In this document: positions 16,594 to 26,619 of the stretch, in pieces
How positions within the stretch are numbered: the stretch's first letter is position 1
How the letters are laid out: each line of letters starts with the position of its first letter
Assembly: GCA_964474045.1 (NCBI GenBank)
Contig: CAYYRC010000007.1
Span: 1 to 64,000, forward strand
Direction: 5' to 3'
Length of the DNA: 64,000 bases
Origin: JACJWR01 sp964474045
GTDB lineage: Bacteria > Actinomycetota > Actinomycetes > S36-B12 > UBA10799
Translations under genes and position numbers: made by a program
The notes under the pieces: generated by a model
The model's input: only the letters and a program-made list of their open reading frames with translations
Databases searched by the model: none
What the model was told of the DNA's origin: nothing

Positions 16594-17064
16594 TCAGCCG
16601 CCGGTTTCGGGTGGGATGCGCCAGCGCCCGCGCTCGACGAGTCGGGCGAAGCGGTCGAGCGAGAGGCGCACGCCGGCCGCGAAACCCGGACGCACCAGCG
16701 GCCAGCCCATGCGGCCGACCGCCCCCAGCGGTAGTTCCAGCAACTCGCCCCACCAGAACACGGACCCGCCGCCGATGGAGGGCACGACCTCCATGATTCC
16801 GTCACCGCGGACCACGCGTCCGGTGTGCCTCACCACGACCCGGTTGGGGGCATCCCACTCTGTGATGACCATCGTGTCCCAGAACCCGATGGGGCCGACC
16901 CCGCTCCACGCCGCCAGCTCACCGCCCACGCCGGTGGCGGGCCCGTCAACTGTGTGCACGGCAGTCCCCAGCATCCATTCGCCCTGGGCCGGCCAGTCCG
17001 TGAAACCACGGAAGACCTCCTCGGCCGGCGCGTCGATGCTCACGCTGAGGCGCAGATGCTTCAT
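16594..17064 (-). CDS. SRPBCC (polyketide cyclase/START-like) protein
   Basis: 156 residues with the pattern of an SRPBCC helix-grip fold: LSVSIDAPAEEVFRGFTDW at the N-terminus, a central beta sheet (WDTMVITEWDAPNRVVVRHTG) and a C-terminal long helix. Members bind hydrophobic ligands in a cavity; no ligand can be named. The ATG at 17064 overlaps the stop of the upstream DivIVA-like gene (ATGA). Open frames extending far upstream are read-through of non-coding frames. Confidence 0.82.
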   Translation of the reverse strand: MKHLRLSVSIDAPAEEVFRGFTDWPAQGEWMLGTAVHTVDGPATGVGGELAAWSGVGPIGFWDTMVITEWDAPNRVVVRHTGRVVRGDGIMEVVPSIGGGSVFWWGELLELPLGAVGRMGWPLVRPGFAAGVRLSLDRFARLVERGRWRIPPETGG

Positions 17065-17450
17065 GGCGACTCCGGTCGGCCGGGGGCGTCCCCGTGCTGG
17101 TCGGAGATGGGCGTGGAAGTTTCCAGCCTGCTCCCAGGCACGGGCGGCGGCACGCTCTCGGGCGACGGCGCGAGCGCGCCGCCCGCAGCCGGCTCGGCCC
17201 CCCCACCAGCGAGCTGCCGCTCCAGGCGCTCGAGCAGGGCATCGACCTCTGCGGGCCGATAGCCACGGAACACGATCGGGAACCTCGCTGCGCGCACGTC
17301 CGCGGCAGTGAGCGGACCGGCTGCCGGGACCGTCGTGACAGATCCGACCGGGCCCGGCTCGGAGAGTGCTCCGGCCCCCGGGTTGCGCACGGCGATGGCG
17401 ACCCCGACGCCGATCACAAGGACCACCAGCAGGGCGAACACAACAGCCAC
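17061..17450 (-). CDS. Membrane-anchored DivIVA-motif protein (Rv1209-like)
   Basis: 129 residues: one N-terminal membrane helix (about 1-22, ALLVVLVIGVGVAIA), a linker, then a short DivIVA-type motif ADVRAARFPIVFRGYRPAEVDALLERL (about 60-86) and a Pro/Ala/Gly-rich tail. The FRGYRPAEVD sequence is the lipid-facing signature of DivIVA/Wag31 N-domains. A role near the membrane in growth or division is inferred. The GTG at 17450 has GGAAGGGG upstream. It is coupled to the SRPBCC gene and divergent from folP2, which matches the Rv1207-Rv1209 neighbourhood. Confidence 0.78.
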   Translation of the reverse strand: MAVVFALLVVLVIGVGVAIAVRNPGAGALSEPGPVGSVTTVPAAGPLTAADVRAARFPIVFRGYRPAEVDALLERLERQLAGGGAEPAAGGALAPSPESVPPPVPGSRLETSTPISDQHGDAPGRPESP

Positions 17451-17547
17451 GTCGTTCCCCTTCCACCGTCGCGCTCCTGGCCGGAGCGCTGGCAGAATCG
17501 TGCCACGCCCACCCGTCACAGGCGGGGCGGACCCTGACGGAGGCAGC

Positions 17548-18408
17548 GTGCTCATCCTGCGCGACAGGCGTTTCGACGCCGGCGAGACAGTTGTGATGGC
17601 GATCATCAACCGCACCACCGACTCGTTCTACGACCGCGGGGCGACGTGGACCGACGACGCCGCGCTGGACCGCGCCGATGCCGTCGTTGCTGCCGGGGCG
17701 GACATGGTCGACATCGGCGGGGTGAAGGCGGCACCGGGCGCGGAAGTGGCCGTCGACGAGGAGATCCGCCGGGTGGCGGCCTTCGTCGCAGCAGTCCGCG
17801 CCCGGCACCCGGACGTCATCATCAGTGTGGACACCTATCGCGCCGAAGTCGCCCGGGCCGTTGCCTCCGAGGGCGCCGACGTCCTCAACGACGCCTGGGG
17901 TGGCTGGGACCCGCGCGTGGCGGAGGTAGCCGCGGAGTTCGGCCTGGGTCTCGTATGCACCCACGCGGGCGGCGTCGCGCCCCGCACCCGACCCCACCGA
18001 GTCGCCTACGCCGACGTGATGGCCGATGTCCTGCGCCGGACCGTGGGAGAGGCCGAGCGCGCACAGGCCTTGGGCGTCCCGCGCCGCTCGATCATGATCG
18101 ACCCCGGGCACGACTTCGGCAAGAACACTCGGCAGTCGCTCGAAGTCACCCGGCACCTCGACCAGATGGTGGCCACCGGCTGGCCGGTGCTGGTGTCCCT
18201 GTCCAACAAGGACTTCGTCGGCGAGACGCTGGACCGACCCGTCGGCGAGCGCCTGACCGGGACGCTGGCGGCCACCGCCGTCTGCGCCTGGCTGGGCGCC
18301 CAGGTGTTCCGGGTGCACGAGGCCGCCGAGACCCGCGACGTGCTCGACATGGTGGCCGCCATCAAGGGCCTGTCGTCGCCGCGCGTCAACGTCAGGGGCC
18401 TGGCCTGA
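17548..18408 (+). CDS. folP2: Dihydropteroate synthase paralogue FolP2
   Basis: 286 residues, TIM-barrel pterin-binding family. It starts with the strand VVMAIINRTTDSFYDRG, where standard FolP has MGILNVTPDSFSDGG, followed by ADMVDIGGVKAAPG and IIMIDPGHDFGKN. The INRTTDSFYDRG form and the position beside the DivIVA-like gene match mycobacterial FolP2 rather than FolP1. Mycobacterial FolP2 is reported not to have dihydropteroate synthase activity, so folate synthesis should not be assumed. The GTG at 17548 has ACGGAGG 5 nt upstream. Confidence 0.87.
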   Translation: MLILRDRRFDAGETVVMAIINRTTDSFYDRGATWTDDAALDRADAVVAAGADMVDIGGVKAAPGAEVAVDEEIRRVAAFVAAVRARHPDVIISVDTYRAEVARAVASEGADVLNDAWGGWDPRVAEVAAEFGLGLVCTHAGGVAPRTRPHRVAYADVMADVLRRTVGEAERAQALGVPRRSIMIDPGHDFGKNTRQSLEVTRHLDQMVATGWPVLVSLSNKDFVGETLDRPVGERLTGTLAATAVCAWLGAQVFRVHEAAETRDVLDMVAAIKGLSSPRVNVRGLA

Positions 18409-18433
18409 GCCCTGGTCAGCAGGCGGGGCACCC

Positions 18434-18465
18434 AGCGGCGGGGGCGCCGAGCAGCGGGGGCGCCG
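18434..18465. repeat. Tandem 16-bp repeat between folP2 and LOG gene
   Basis: Two copies of a 16-bp unit (AGCGGCGGGGGCGCCG at 18434-18449 and AGCAGCGGGGGCGCCG at 18450-18465) differ at one base. They lie in the 84-bp space between two convergent stops. Confidence 0.6.
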
Positions 18466-18492
18466 CGCCCGCCGACGTCGAACACCCGTCGC

Positions 18493-19143
18493 TTAATCAG
18501 CCTCCAACGCCGCGATTGCCTCGGTCAGTCCCGCCGGCGGGGCCGTCAGTCCCTGCGCCTCGGCATCGCTGTCAGCCGACCAGACAGCCTCAATCGCGTC
18601 CACCGCCTCGGAGACGCCGCGCGACCAGTGCACCTCGGCCGCCGCGGCGGCATTCACGAATCGACCGGCCACCAGCGAGCCGATGAGCTCATGGAGCTGG
18701 GCGAAGTCGTCCCATGGGTCTAGCACCACGAGGGGCTTTCGATGCATCCCCAGGACCCTGCCAACCCACGCCTCGAAGAACTCCTCCAACGTGCCGATGC
18801 CGCCGGGGAGGACCAGGAAGGCGTCAGATCGCCGGTCCATCTCACCCTTGCGCTCACGCATGTCCGCGGTGACCACCAACTCGTCGGCGTCCAGGTCGGC
18901 AACCTCGTACTGCAGGAGCGCCTCCGGGATCACGCCCGTCGTGTGCGCCCCGGCGTCTCGGGCCGCGCGCGCCAGCGCCCCCATGCTGCTGATGCTGCCC
19001 CCGCCCGACACCAGCCCGTAGCCGCGCCGCCCCAGCTCTCCGCCCACCCCCGCAGCCAGCTCCAGATAGCGGTCATCGATCTGCGTGCCTGAGGCGCAGA
19101 ACACGCAGACGCGCCGGCGCCCCGCAACCTCCTGCTCAACCAT
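18493..19143 (-). CDS. LOG-family nucleotide phosphoribohydrolase
   Basis: 216 residues. The Rossmann-like fold has VCVFCASG at the N-terminus, GLVSGGGSISSMG near 50, ERK in MRERKGEM and the family signature LPGGIGTLEEFFE near 115. Related enzymes cleave AMP-type nucleotides to the base and ribose 5-phosphate, and in M. tuberculosis Rv1205 makes cytokinins. The ATG at 19143 overlaps the end of dapE by 8 bp; longer frames are spurious. Confidence 0.9.
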   Translation of the reverse strand: MVEQEVAGRRRVCVFCASGTQIDDRYLELAAGVGGELGRRGYGLVSGGGSISSMGALARAARDAGAHTTGVIPEALLQYEVADLDADELVVTADMRERKGEMDRRSDAFLVLPGGIGTLEEFFEAWVGRVLGMHRKPLVVLDPWDDFAQLHELIGSLVAGRFVNAAAAAEVHWSRGVSEAVDAIEAVWSADSDAEAQGLTAPPAGLTEAIAALEAD

Positions 19144-20281
19144 CGCCGACGTCCCCACCACCCAGCCACTCCCCCATGAGCCTCCGCACCCGCCGCAGCT
19201 GCTCGACGGGGACGTGCTCCTCGGCGGTGTGCGCCAGGCTCGGATCGCCGGGTCCGAAATTGAGCGCGGGGATGCCCAATTCGCTGAACCTGGCCACATC
19301 CGTCCAGCCGTACTTCGGTGCGGGCCGCGTGCCCGTGGCCGCCAAGAACTCCTGCACGGCTGACTGCCCGAGACCTGGCAGGGCACCGGGCGAGGAGTCT
19401 TCGACCTCGAGCTCGAAGCCCGAACACACCTCCGCGACGTGAGCGAGGGCCTGCTCCGGCGACTTGTCGGGGGCGAAGCGGTAGTTGATCGTCACCACGC
19501 ATTCGTCAGGGATGACGTTGCCGGCAACCCCGCCGGCGATGCGAACCGCGCTCAGCCCTTCGCGGTACACCAGGCCGTCGATGTCGACCTGCTGCGGCTC
19601 ATAGTCGGCCAAGCGCGCCAGGAGTTCCCCGGCGGCATGCACCGCGTTGACGCCCATCCAACTGCGCGCGCTGTGCGAGCGGCGGCCGCGGGCTGTGGCA
19701 CGAACCCGCAGGGTGCCCTGACACCCAGCCTCCACCTGGCCGTTGGAGGGCTCCATGAGGATCCCCAGGTCGGCCCCGCCGAGCCACTGCGGGCGATCGC
19801 GCACGAGGTGGCCCAGCCCGTTGTGCACGGCGGCGACCTCCTCGGCGGCATAGAAGACGTAGGTGACGTCGCGGCTGGGCTCCGGGATGGCGTGCGCGCA
19901 CGACAGCGCCACCGCCACGCCACCCTTCATGTCGCACGACCCGAGCCCATAGAGCCGTTCGTCGGCGGCGACGTCGGCTCCGTCCAGCCCAGTCACCGGT
20001 ACGGCGCCGCCAGCGGGCACCAGCACCGCGCGCCCATTGCCGTTGGCCGGGACCGTGTCCAAGTGACCGGCCACGATCACCCGCTCGGAACGCCCGAGCT
20101 GGGTGTGGGCGACGATGTTGTCCCCCAGCCGCCGCACCTGCAGGTGGGCCTCCGCGGCCAGCGCCGCCGCAACCGCGTCCGCCAGCGCACCCTCGTGGAA
20201 GGACTCGCTGGGCACGTCGACCAACGCCGCGGCCAGGTCGACGACGTCGGCGGCGAGGTCGAGCGGAACCACAGGAGTCAC
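19136..20281 (-). CDS. dapE: Succinyl-diaminopimelate desuccinylase
   Basis: 381 residues, M20 metallopeptidase family. Metal-site motifs GHLDTVP (about 72-78), GSCDMKGG and YAAEEVA are intact. It removes succinate from N-succinyl-LL-DAP in the lysine and meso-DAP pathway. The GTG start has no Shine-Dalgarno sequence but has TACGGT 6 nt upstream. It is divergent from dapD with only 18 bp between starts, and its end overlaps the LOG gene, so dapE and LOG form one transcription unit. Confidence 0.94.
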   Translation of the reverse strand: MTPVVPLDLAADVVDLAAALVDVPSESFHEGALADAVAAALAAEAHLQVRRLGDNIVAHTQLGRSERVIVAGHLDTVPANGNGRAVLVPAGGAVPVTGLDGADVAADERLYGLGSCDMKGGVAVALSCAHAIPEPSRDVTYVFYAAEEVAAVHNGLGHLVRDRPQWLGGADLGILMEPSNGQVEAGCQGTLRVRATARGRRSHSARSWMGVNAVHAAGELLARLADYEPQQVDIDGLVYREGLSAVRIAGGVAGNVIPDECVVTINYRFAPDKSPEQALAHVAEVCSGFELEVEDSSPGALPGLGQSAVQEFLAATGTRPAPKYGWTDVARFSELGIPALNFGPGDPSLAHTAEEHVPVEQLRRVRRLMGEWLGGGDVGDG

Positions 20282-20299
20282 CCCGTTACCGTATCCGTT
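20282..20299. promoter_or_regulatory. Overlapping bidirectional leaderless promoter dapE/dapD
   Basis: 18 bp between the two GTG starts. TACCGT (20287-20292, plus) ends 7 nt before dapD and TACGGT (20293-20288, minus) ends 6 nt before dapE. The two hexamers share five base pairs. No Shine-Dalgarno sequence exists on either side. Confidence 0.68.
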
Positions 20300-21232
20300 G
20301 TGACCGACATCATCACCGCGCCCGCATCCAGCATCGGCCTGGCCACCTACGCCGGCGATGCGCTGCTCGACGTCTGGTACCCGCGGCCGGCGCTGAGCGC
20401 CACGCCGGCCGACGTCCGCGGCCTGGAGTCCTGCATCGACAGCGACCAGGTTCGCGGCACACGCACGGCGACAATCGTCACCGTCATCGAAGACCTGTCA
20501 GAGCCACCCGTCGACGCGGCCGACGTGTACCTGCGCCTGCACCTGCTCTCCCATCGCCTAGTGCAGCCGCGCACCGTCAACCTCGACGGGGTCTTCGGCC
20601 TGCTGCCCAACGTGGCCTGGACGGCCGATGGCCCGGTCGCGATCGCGGACCTGCCCGCTGCCCAACTGCGGGCACGCGCGCACGGCCGAACCCTGATCGT
20701 GCTGGGCGTGGACAAGTTCCCCCGGATGGTCGACTACGTGGTGCCCAGCGGGGTGCGCATCGCCGACGCCGACCGGGTGCGCCTCGGCGCCCACCTGGCC
20801 GAGGGCACGACCGTCATGCACGAGGGCTTCTGCAACTTCAACGCCGGGACCCTCGGGTCGTCGATGGTGGAGGGCCGCATCTCGGCCGGGGTGGTGGTGG
20901 GCGACGGGTCGGACATCGGTGGCGGCGCCTCGATCATGGGCACGCTGTCCGGCGGCGGGACCGAGGTGATCGCCGTCGGCGAGGGCTGCCTGATCGGCGC
21001 GAACGCCGGCATCGGCATCAGCCTCGGCGACCGGTCGGTGGTGGAGGCCGGGTGCTACATCACCGCGGGCTCCAAGATCACCCTGCCGGACGGCACGGTG
21101 GTCAAGGGCCGTCAGCTGTCCGGCGAGCCGGACCTGCTTTTTCGGCGCAACTCGGTCACGGGCGCGCTGGAGGCCGTCGCGCGGACGGGGCACTGGGGCG
21201 GGCTCAATGCGGGGCTGCACGCCAACGACTGA
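20300..21232 (+). CDS. dapD: Tetrahydrodipicolinate N-succinyltransferase, actinobacterial type
   Basis: 310 residues. After an N-terminal domain, the left-handed beta-helix hexapeptide region runs from about 165 to 280 (VMHEGFCNFNAGTLG, GGGASIMGTLSGGG, CLIGANAGIGISLGD). The acyl acceptor region VDKFPRMVDYVVPSGVRIAD is the actinobacterial form. It transfers succinyl from succinyl-CoA to tetrahydrodipicolinate. The GTG at 20300 is favoured by the -10 hexamer 7 nt upstream; the long N-terminal extension seen in the open frame is antisense to dapE. Confidence 0.94.
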   Translation: MTDIITAPASSIGLATYAGDALLDVWYPRPALSATPADVRGLESCIDSDQVRGTRTATIVTVIEDLSEPPVDAADVYLRLHLLSHRLVQPRTVNLDGVFGLLPNVAWTADGPVAIADLPAAQLRARAHGRTLIVLGVDKFPRMVDYVVPSGVRIADADRVRLGAHLAEGTTVMHEGFCNFNAGTLGSSMVEGRISAGVVVGDGSDIGGGASIMGTLSGGGTEVIAVGEGCLIGANAGIGISLGDRSVVEAGCYITAGSKITLPDGTVVKGRQLSGEPDLLFRRNSVTGALEAVARTGHWGGLNAGLHAND

Positions 21233-21258
21233 GCGGGCAGGTGACTGAGCGGGCAGGA
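21227..21258 (+). repeat. Tandem 16-bp duplication at the dapD stop
   Basis: GACTGAGCGGGCAGGT is repeated as GACTGAGCGGGCAGGA. The first copy contains the dapD stop codon, and the second places GGGCAGG directly before the next gene. It looks like a recent slippage duplication. Confidence 0.7.
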
Positions 21259-22061
21259 TGACTCGAGTGGACTCCGTCTACATCATCCGCGACGTCGCCT
21301 TCGGCCGTGACTTCACGCCCAAACTGATCATGGGCGTCGTCGCGTTGGCGCTGGCACTCTGGGACGCCCGTCGACAGCATCGGGCCGACTACCTGTGGGT
21401 GGCGGCGTTCGGCACGGCGATCTGGGGCTGCGCCGAGTGGTTGCTGGCGCTGCAGCGCATCCGCGACATGCCCGAGCGCGTGCTCTTCGGCACACCGTTG
21501 CCCAACGCACCCTCGTACCTGCTGCAGGGCGCCGGCGAGGCCGCGATGGTGGCTGTCCTGGGCCTGTTCCTGGGCGACCGCTGGCTGGCCAGCAGGCGCC
21601 GTGGCGCGGCCCTGGTGGCGATCTGGCTGGCTCTCGTCGCCGCGGCGACGATCCGCAACAAGCGGTTGGTGTCCGGGATAGGCGAGGCAGCGTCCCGGCG
21701 CGACATGCTCGACCCGCGAGCGCTGCTCCTGCTGGGCGCCATGGTGGCCCTGGTGGCCGTGTTCTACTGGCGCTGGCGACCGTGGCGCCCGCGAACGTCC
21801 GCGATGTTCGTCATGATGGTTCTCATAGGAGCTGTGTGGACAGTCGCCCAGATCGCCATCGGCGGCCGCTGGGTTGAGGTCCCGGGCTCGGCGCCGGGGA
21901 CCTTCACCCAGGCTGGCCCGCTGTTGACCGTCGCAGCGCTAGCCTGGGACGTGGTCTTCGAGATAGCAGTTGTCTACACACCCTTCCTGGCTCTCCCCGT
22001 GATGCTGCGGCTCATCCGCAACCCCACACCACTGCCCCTGGCCCACGGCAGCAGCCGATGA
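21258..22061 (+). CDS. Uncharacterised membrane protein preceding eutB
   Basis: 267 residues with about seven hydrophobic segments (near 24-38, 45-64, 90-107, 114-130, 151-167, 178-197 and 222-245). I recognise no transporter family. Its stop overlaps the eutB ATG (ATGA), which makes co-translation with ethanolamine ammonia-lyase very likely, so it may be an ethanolamine permease or a membrane partner; that is inference. The start may be the ATG at 21258 or the GTG at 21267, which has better spacing from GGGCAGG. Confidence 0.75.
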   Translation: MTRVDSVYIIRDVAFGRDFTPKLIMGVVALALALWDARRQHRADYLWVAAFGTAIWGCAEWLLALQRIRDMPERVLFGTPLPNAPSYLLQGAGEAAMVAVLGLFLGDRWLASRRRGAALVAIWLALVAAATIRNKRLVSGIGEAASRRDMLDPRALLLLGAMVALVAVFYWRWRPWRPRTSAMFVMMVLIGAVWTVAQIAIGGRWVEVPGSAPGTFTQAGPLLTVAALAWDVVFEIAVVYTPFLALPVMLRLIRNPTPLPLAHGSSR

Positions 22062-23437
22062 CTGTCCGGCGGATCACCTTCGACGCTCGCGCCTATACCT
22101 TCACCGACCTGCGGGCCCTGCTGGCTGCCGCGTCGCCGCCGCGCTCCGGCGACGAGCTCGCCGGGATCGCGGCCGCCGACGGGTCGCACCGTGCTGCTGC
22201 GCAGCTGTGCCTGGCGGATGTGCGACTGAGCGAGGTGCTGGCCGAGCCGGTCGTGCCCTACGAGGACGACGACGTCACGAGGCTCATCCTCGACGGTCAC
22301 GACGACGCCGCGTTCGCTCCCATCCGGGCGCTCACCGTGGGCGAGTTCCGCGACTTCCTGTTGTCCTACGACACCGATGCCGCGGCCCTGGGCCGGATGG
22401 CCCCCGGCATCACCCCGGAGATGGCGGCGGCAGTGAGCAAGCTCATGAGCAACCAGGACCTGATCCGGGTGGCGCAGAAGTGCCGGGTGGTCACGGCCTT
22501 TCGCAACACCCTGGGCCTGCCGGGGCGCTTCTCCTCCCGGCTGCAGCCCAACTCCCCGACCGACGATGCGCTGGAGATCGGCATCGCCATCGCCGACGGC
22601 CTGCAGTTCGGCGTCGGCGACGCGGTGATCGGCATCAACCCCGTCAACGACAGCGTGCGCGCCGAGCGCGAGCTGCTGGCAGTCCTCGACGACGTCATCG
22701 CGCGCTACGCCATCCCGACCCAGACCTGCGTCCTGGCCCACGTCACCAACACGCTGGCGGCCATAGCGGCAGGCGCACCGGTGGACTTGGTCTTTCAGTC
22801 GATCGCCGGCACGCAGGCGGCCAACCGCGCGTTCGGCGTCACCCTGGACTTGCTCGCCGAGGCACAGCAGGCGGCACTGTCGCTGCGCCGCGGCACGGTG
22901 GGGCACAACGTCATGTACTTCGAGACCGGTCAGGGCTCCTGCCTTTCCGCCGACGCCGCCCACGGTGTGGACCAGCAGACGCTAGAGGCGCGCGCCTACG
23001 CAGTCGCCCGGCGCTACGCGCCGCTCATCGTGAACTCCGTCGTCGGGTTCATCGGACCGGAGTACCTGTTCGACGGCAAGCAGATCCGCCGCGCCGGGCT
23101 GGAGGATCACTTCTGCGGCAAGCTCCTGGGCCTGCCGATGGGAGTGGACGTCTGCTACACCAACCACGCCGAGGCCGACGCAGACGATGCCGACGACCTG
23201 CTCACGCTGCTGGCGGTGGCCGGCTGCACCTACGTGATGGGGGTTCCGGGCGGGGACGACGTGATGCTCGAGTATCAGTCGACCAGCTACCACGACGTGG
23301 CCACCACCCGCGAGCTGCTGGGCCTGCGCCCGGCACCGGAATTCGAGCTCTGGCTGAAGCAGCAGGGCATCCTCAGCCCAGGTGGGATTCTGCAGGACGT
23401 CGGCGGGGGTCATCCCCTGATGGAGCTCACGCGATGA
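22058..23437 (+). CDS. eutB: Ethanolamine ammonia-lyase heavy chain
   Basis: 459 residues, full length for EutB. Family stretches include MSNQDLIRVAQKC, FRNTLGLPGRFSSRLQPN, DGLQFGVGDAVIGINPVND, QSIAGTQAANRAFG and MYFETGQGSCLSA. With EutC and adenosylcobalamin it converts ethanolamine to acetaldehyde and ammonia. Overlaps on both sides (membrane protein ATGA, eutC ATGA) define a three-gene operon. No EutA reactivase, aldehyde dehydrogenase or microcompartment gene is visible nearby. Confidence 0.95.
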   Translation: MTVRRITFDARAYTFTDLRALLAAASPPRSGDELAGIAAADGSHRAAAQLCLADVRLSEVLAEPVVPYEDDDVTRLILDGHDDAAFAPIRALTVGEFRDFLLSYDTDAAALGRMAPGITPEMAAAVSKLMSNQDLIRVAQKCRVVTAFRNTLGLPGRFSSRLQPNSPTDDALEIGIAIADGLQFGVGDAVIGINPVNDSVRAERELLAVLDDVIARYAIPTQTCVLAHVTNTLAAIAAGAPVDLVFQSIAGTQAANRAFGVTLDLLAEAQQAALSLRRGTVGHNVMYFETGQGSCLSADAAHGVDQQTLEARAYAVARRYAPLIVNSVVGFIGPEYLFDGKQIRRAGLEDHFCGKLLGLPMGVDVCYTNHAEADADDADDLLTLLAVAGCTYVMGVPGGDDVMLEYQSTSYHDVATTRELLGLRPAPEFELWLKQQGILSPGGILQDVGGGHPLMELTR

Positions 23438-24182
23438 GCGAGCTGGCATCCCCGGAGCCATGGGCGCTGTTGCGCCCCGCCACTCCGGCAAGGGTGGGGC
23501 TGGGCCGTTCGGGCAGCTCGCTGCCGACGGCCGAGCTGCTCGCCCTCCGCGCCGCCCACCTGCAGGCGCGGCAGGCGGTGCTCGCCGACTTCGACGCGCA
23601 GGCCATCGTCGCCGACCTGGCGGCGCGCGGAGTGCCGGCCGTGCTGGCCCAGACCATGGCCGCCGACCGATCCGACTACTTGCTGCATCCGGCCCGCGGC
23701 CGGCAGCTGACGGCGAGCAGCCGGTCCGACCTGGCCGCGCTGCGGCAGGAGCGGCCGTGGGACGTTGTGCTGATCATCAGCGACGGGCTGTCGCCGGAGG
23801 CTGCCATCCACCACGGTGCCGAGGTCGCCACCGCACTCCTGGCGGGCTTGCCCGGCAATATCCTGGCGGCGCCGGTCGTCGTCGCACCGCGTGGGCGCGT
23901 CGGCCTGGTCAGCGACGTCGGCTCGGCCGCCGGTGCCAGGCTCGCAGTGATCCTGCTGGGCGAGCGGCCCGGGCTGTCGGCGATCGACGGACTGAGCGCC
24001 TATCTGGAGTACGACCCGCGGCCCGGGCACACCGACGCGGACCGCAACTGCATCTCGAACATCCGCCCCGCCGGCGGCCTGGCGCCGGTCGAGGCGGGGC
24101 GGCGGCTGGCCGAGCTCGTCACCGCCAGCCTGGAGCGGCGGCTGAGCGGCACCGGCCTCAAGGTCGAGCTAGGCGGCGGCCC

Positions 24183-25475
<1,293 letters not shown>

Positions 25476-25509
25476 GGCTGTAAACGTAGTACGGACCGCG
25501 CCTGCGTCA

Positions 25510-26619
25510 CTACGCCAGGCGCTCGACGGCCGCCGCGATGCGCTCGTCGGATGCAGTCAGGGCCACACGCACGTGCTCGGCCCCGGCGGGGCCGTAGAAC
25601 TCGCCAGGGGCCACCAGGATGCCCCGCTCGGCGAACCAGTCGACCGTGTCGCGGCAGGGTTCGCCGGCGGTCACCCACAGGTACAACCCGGCCTCGGAGT
25701 CGTCGATGCGGAAACCCGCGCCGCGCAGCGCGGCCACGAGCGACTCGCGGCGGGCCCGGTACACCTCGCGCTGCTGCGCGGCGTGCGCGTCGTCGGCGTA
25801 GGCGGTGGCAGCGGCCGCCTGGATGGGGGCCGGCACCATCATCCCGGCATGCTTGGCGACACCCAGCAGTCGCTCGACCAGCGCCGGGTCGCCGGCCACG
25901 AAACCGAACCGGTAGCCCGCCATGTTGGATCGCTTGGACAACGAGTGCACGATCAGCAGGCCGGTGTGGTCGCGATCGCACACCGCGTCGGCCAGCAGCG
26001 AGGGCGCGGGAGCGGTCCACTCCAGGCCGGCGTAGCACTCGTCGCCGACCACGATGGTGCCGCGCGCCTGGGCCCACTGGGCGACCTTGCGCAGATGGTC
26101 CAGCCCGAGCACGCGACCGTTGGGGTTGGCCGGCGAGTTCAGCCAGAGCAGGTCCGGGCCGAGGGGGCCGAAGCCGACAGTGGAGTCGCCGCGCTGCGGA
26201 ATCGCGCCGGCGATGAGCGCGCCCACCTCATAGGTCGGGTAGGCGAGTGAGGGGAAACCGATGACGCCCCGCAGCCCGAGCATGGTCGGCAGCCAGGCGA
26301 CCAGTTCCTTGGTGCCGATCACCGGCAGGATCGCGGCTGGGTCGATGGTGACGCCGCGGGACCGGGCGAGCCACACCGCGATCTCGCCCCGAAGCTCCTC
26401 GGGTCCATGAGTCGTCGGGTATCCGGGGGCGTCGGCCCCGGCGCGCAGCGCATCCTGGACGATCTCGGGCGTCGGATCGACCGGCGTCCCCACTGAGAGG
26501 TCGACGATGCCGTCGGCGTGCTCGGCGGCGCGGGCCTTGGCCGCTGCCAGCGAGTCCCAGGGGAAGTCGGGCAGGGACGTGACGCCGTGCCGCGCCACCT
26601 CGGCGCGGGTCTCGGTCAC
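25510..26619 (-). CDS. dapC: Succinyldiaminopimelate aminotransferase (DapC)
   Basis: 369 residues, fold type I PLP aminotransferase. Visible motifs: WLNSPANPNGRVLG, VVGDECYAGLEW and the Schiff-base Lys in HSLSKRSNMAGYR, plus the substrate Arg near the C-terminus (EHVRVALTA). Pairing with fdxC is the standard actinobacterial arrangement for DapC. The GTG start overlaps the ferredoxin stop (GTGA). It gives the third step of the succinylase branch, complementing dapD and dapE about 5 kb away. Confidence 0.92.
   Translation of the reverse strand: MTETRAEVARHGVTSLPDFPWDSLAAAKARAAEHADGIVDLSVGTPVDPTPEIVQDALRAGADAPGYPTTHGPEELRGEIAVWLARSRGVTIDPAAILPVIGTKELVAWLPTMLGLRGVIGFPSLAYPTYEVGALIAGAIPQRGDSTVGFGPLGPDLLWLNSPANPNGRVLGLDHLRKVAQWAQARGTIVVGDECYAGLEWTAPAPSLLADAVCDRDHTGLLIVHSLSKRSNMAGYRFGFVAGDPALVERLLGVAKHAGMMVPAPIQAAAATAYADDAHAAQQREVYRARRESLVAALRGAGFRIDDSEAGLYLWVTAGEPCRDTVDWFAERGILVAPGEFYGPAGAEHVRVALTASDERIAAAVERLA

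Noticed and set aside
19439..20299. 287-residue N-terminal extension of DapD
   Set aside because: Antisense to dapE; DapD homology starts at the GTG at 20300, which has its own -10.
22000..22060. Adenosylcobalamin riboswitch before eutB
   Set aside because: eutB overlaps the upstream gene, leaving no leader; none is visible before the operon either.
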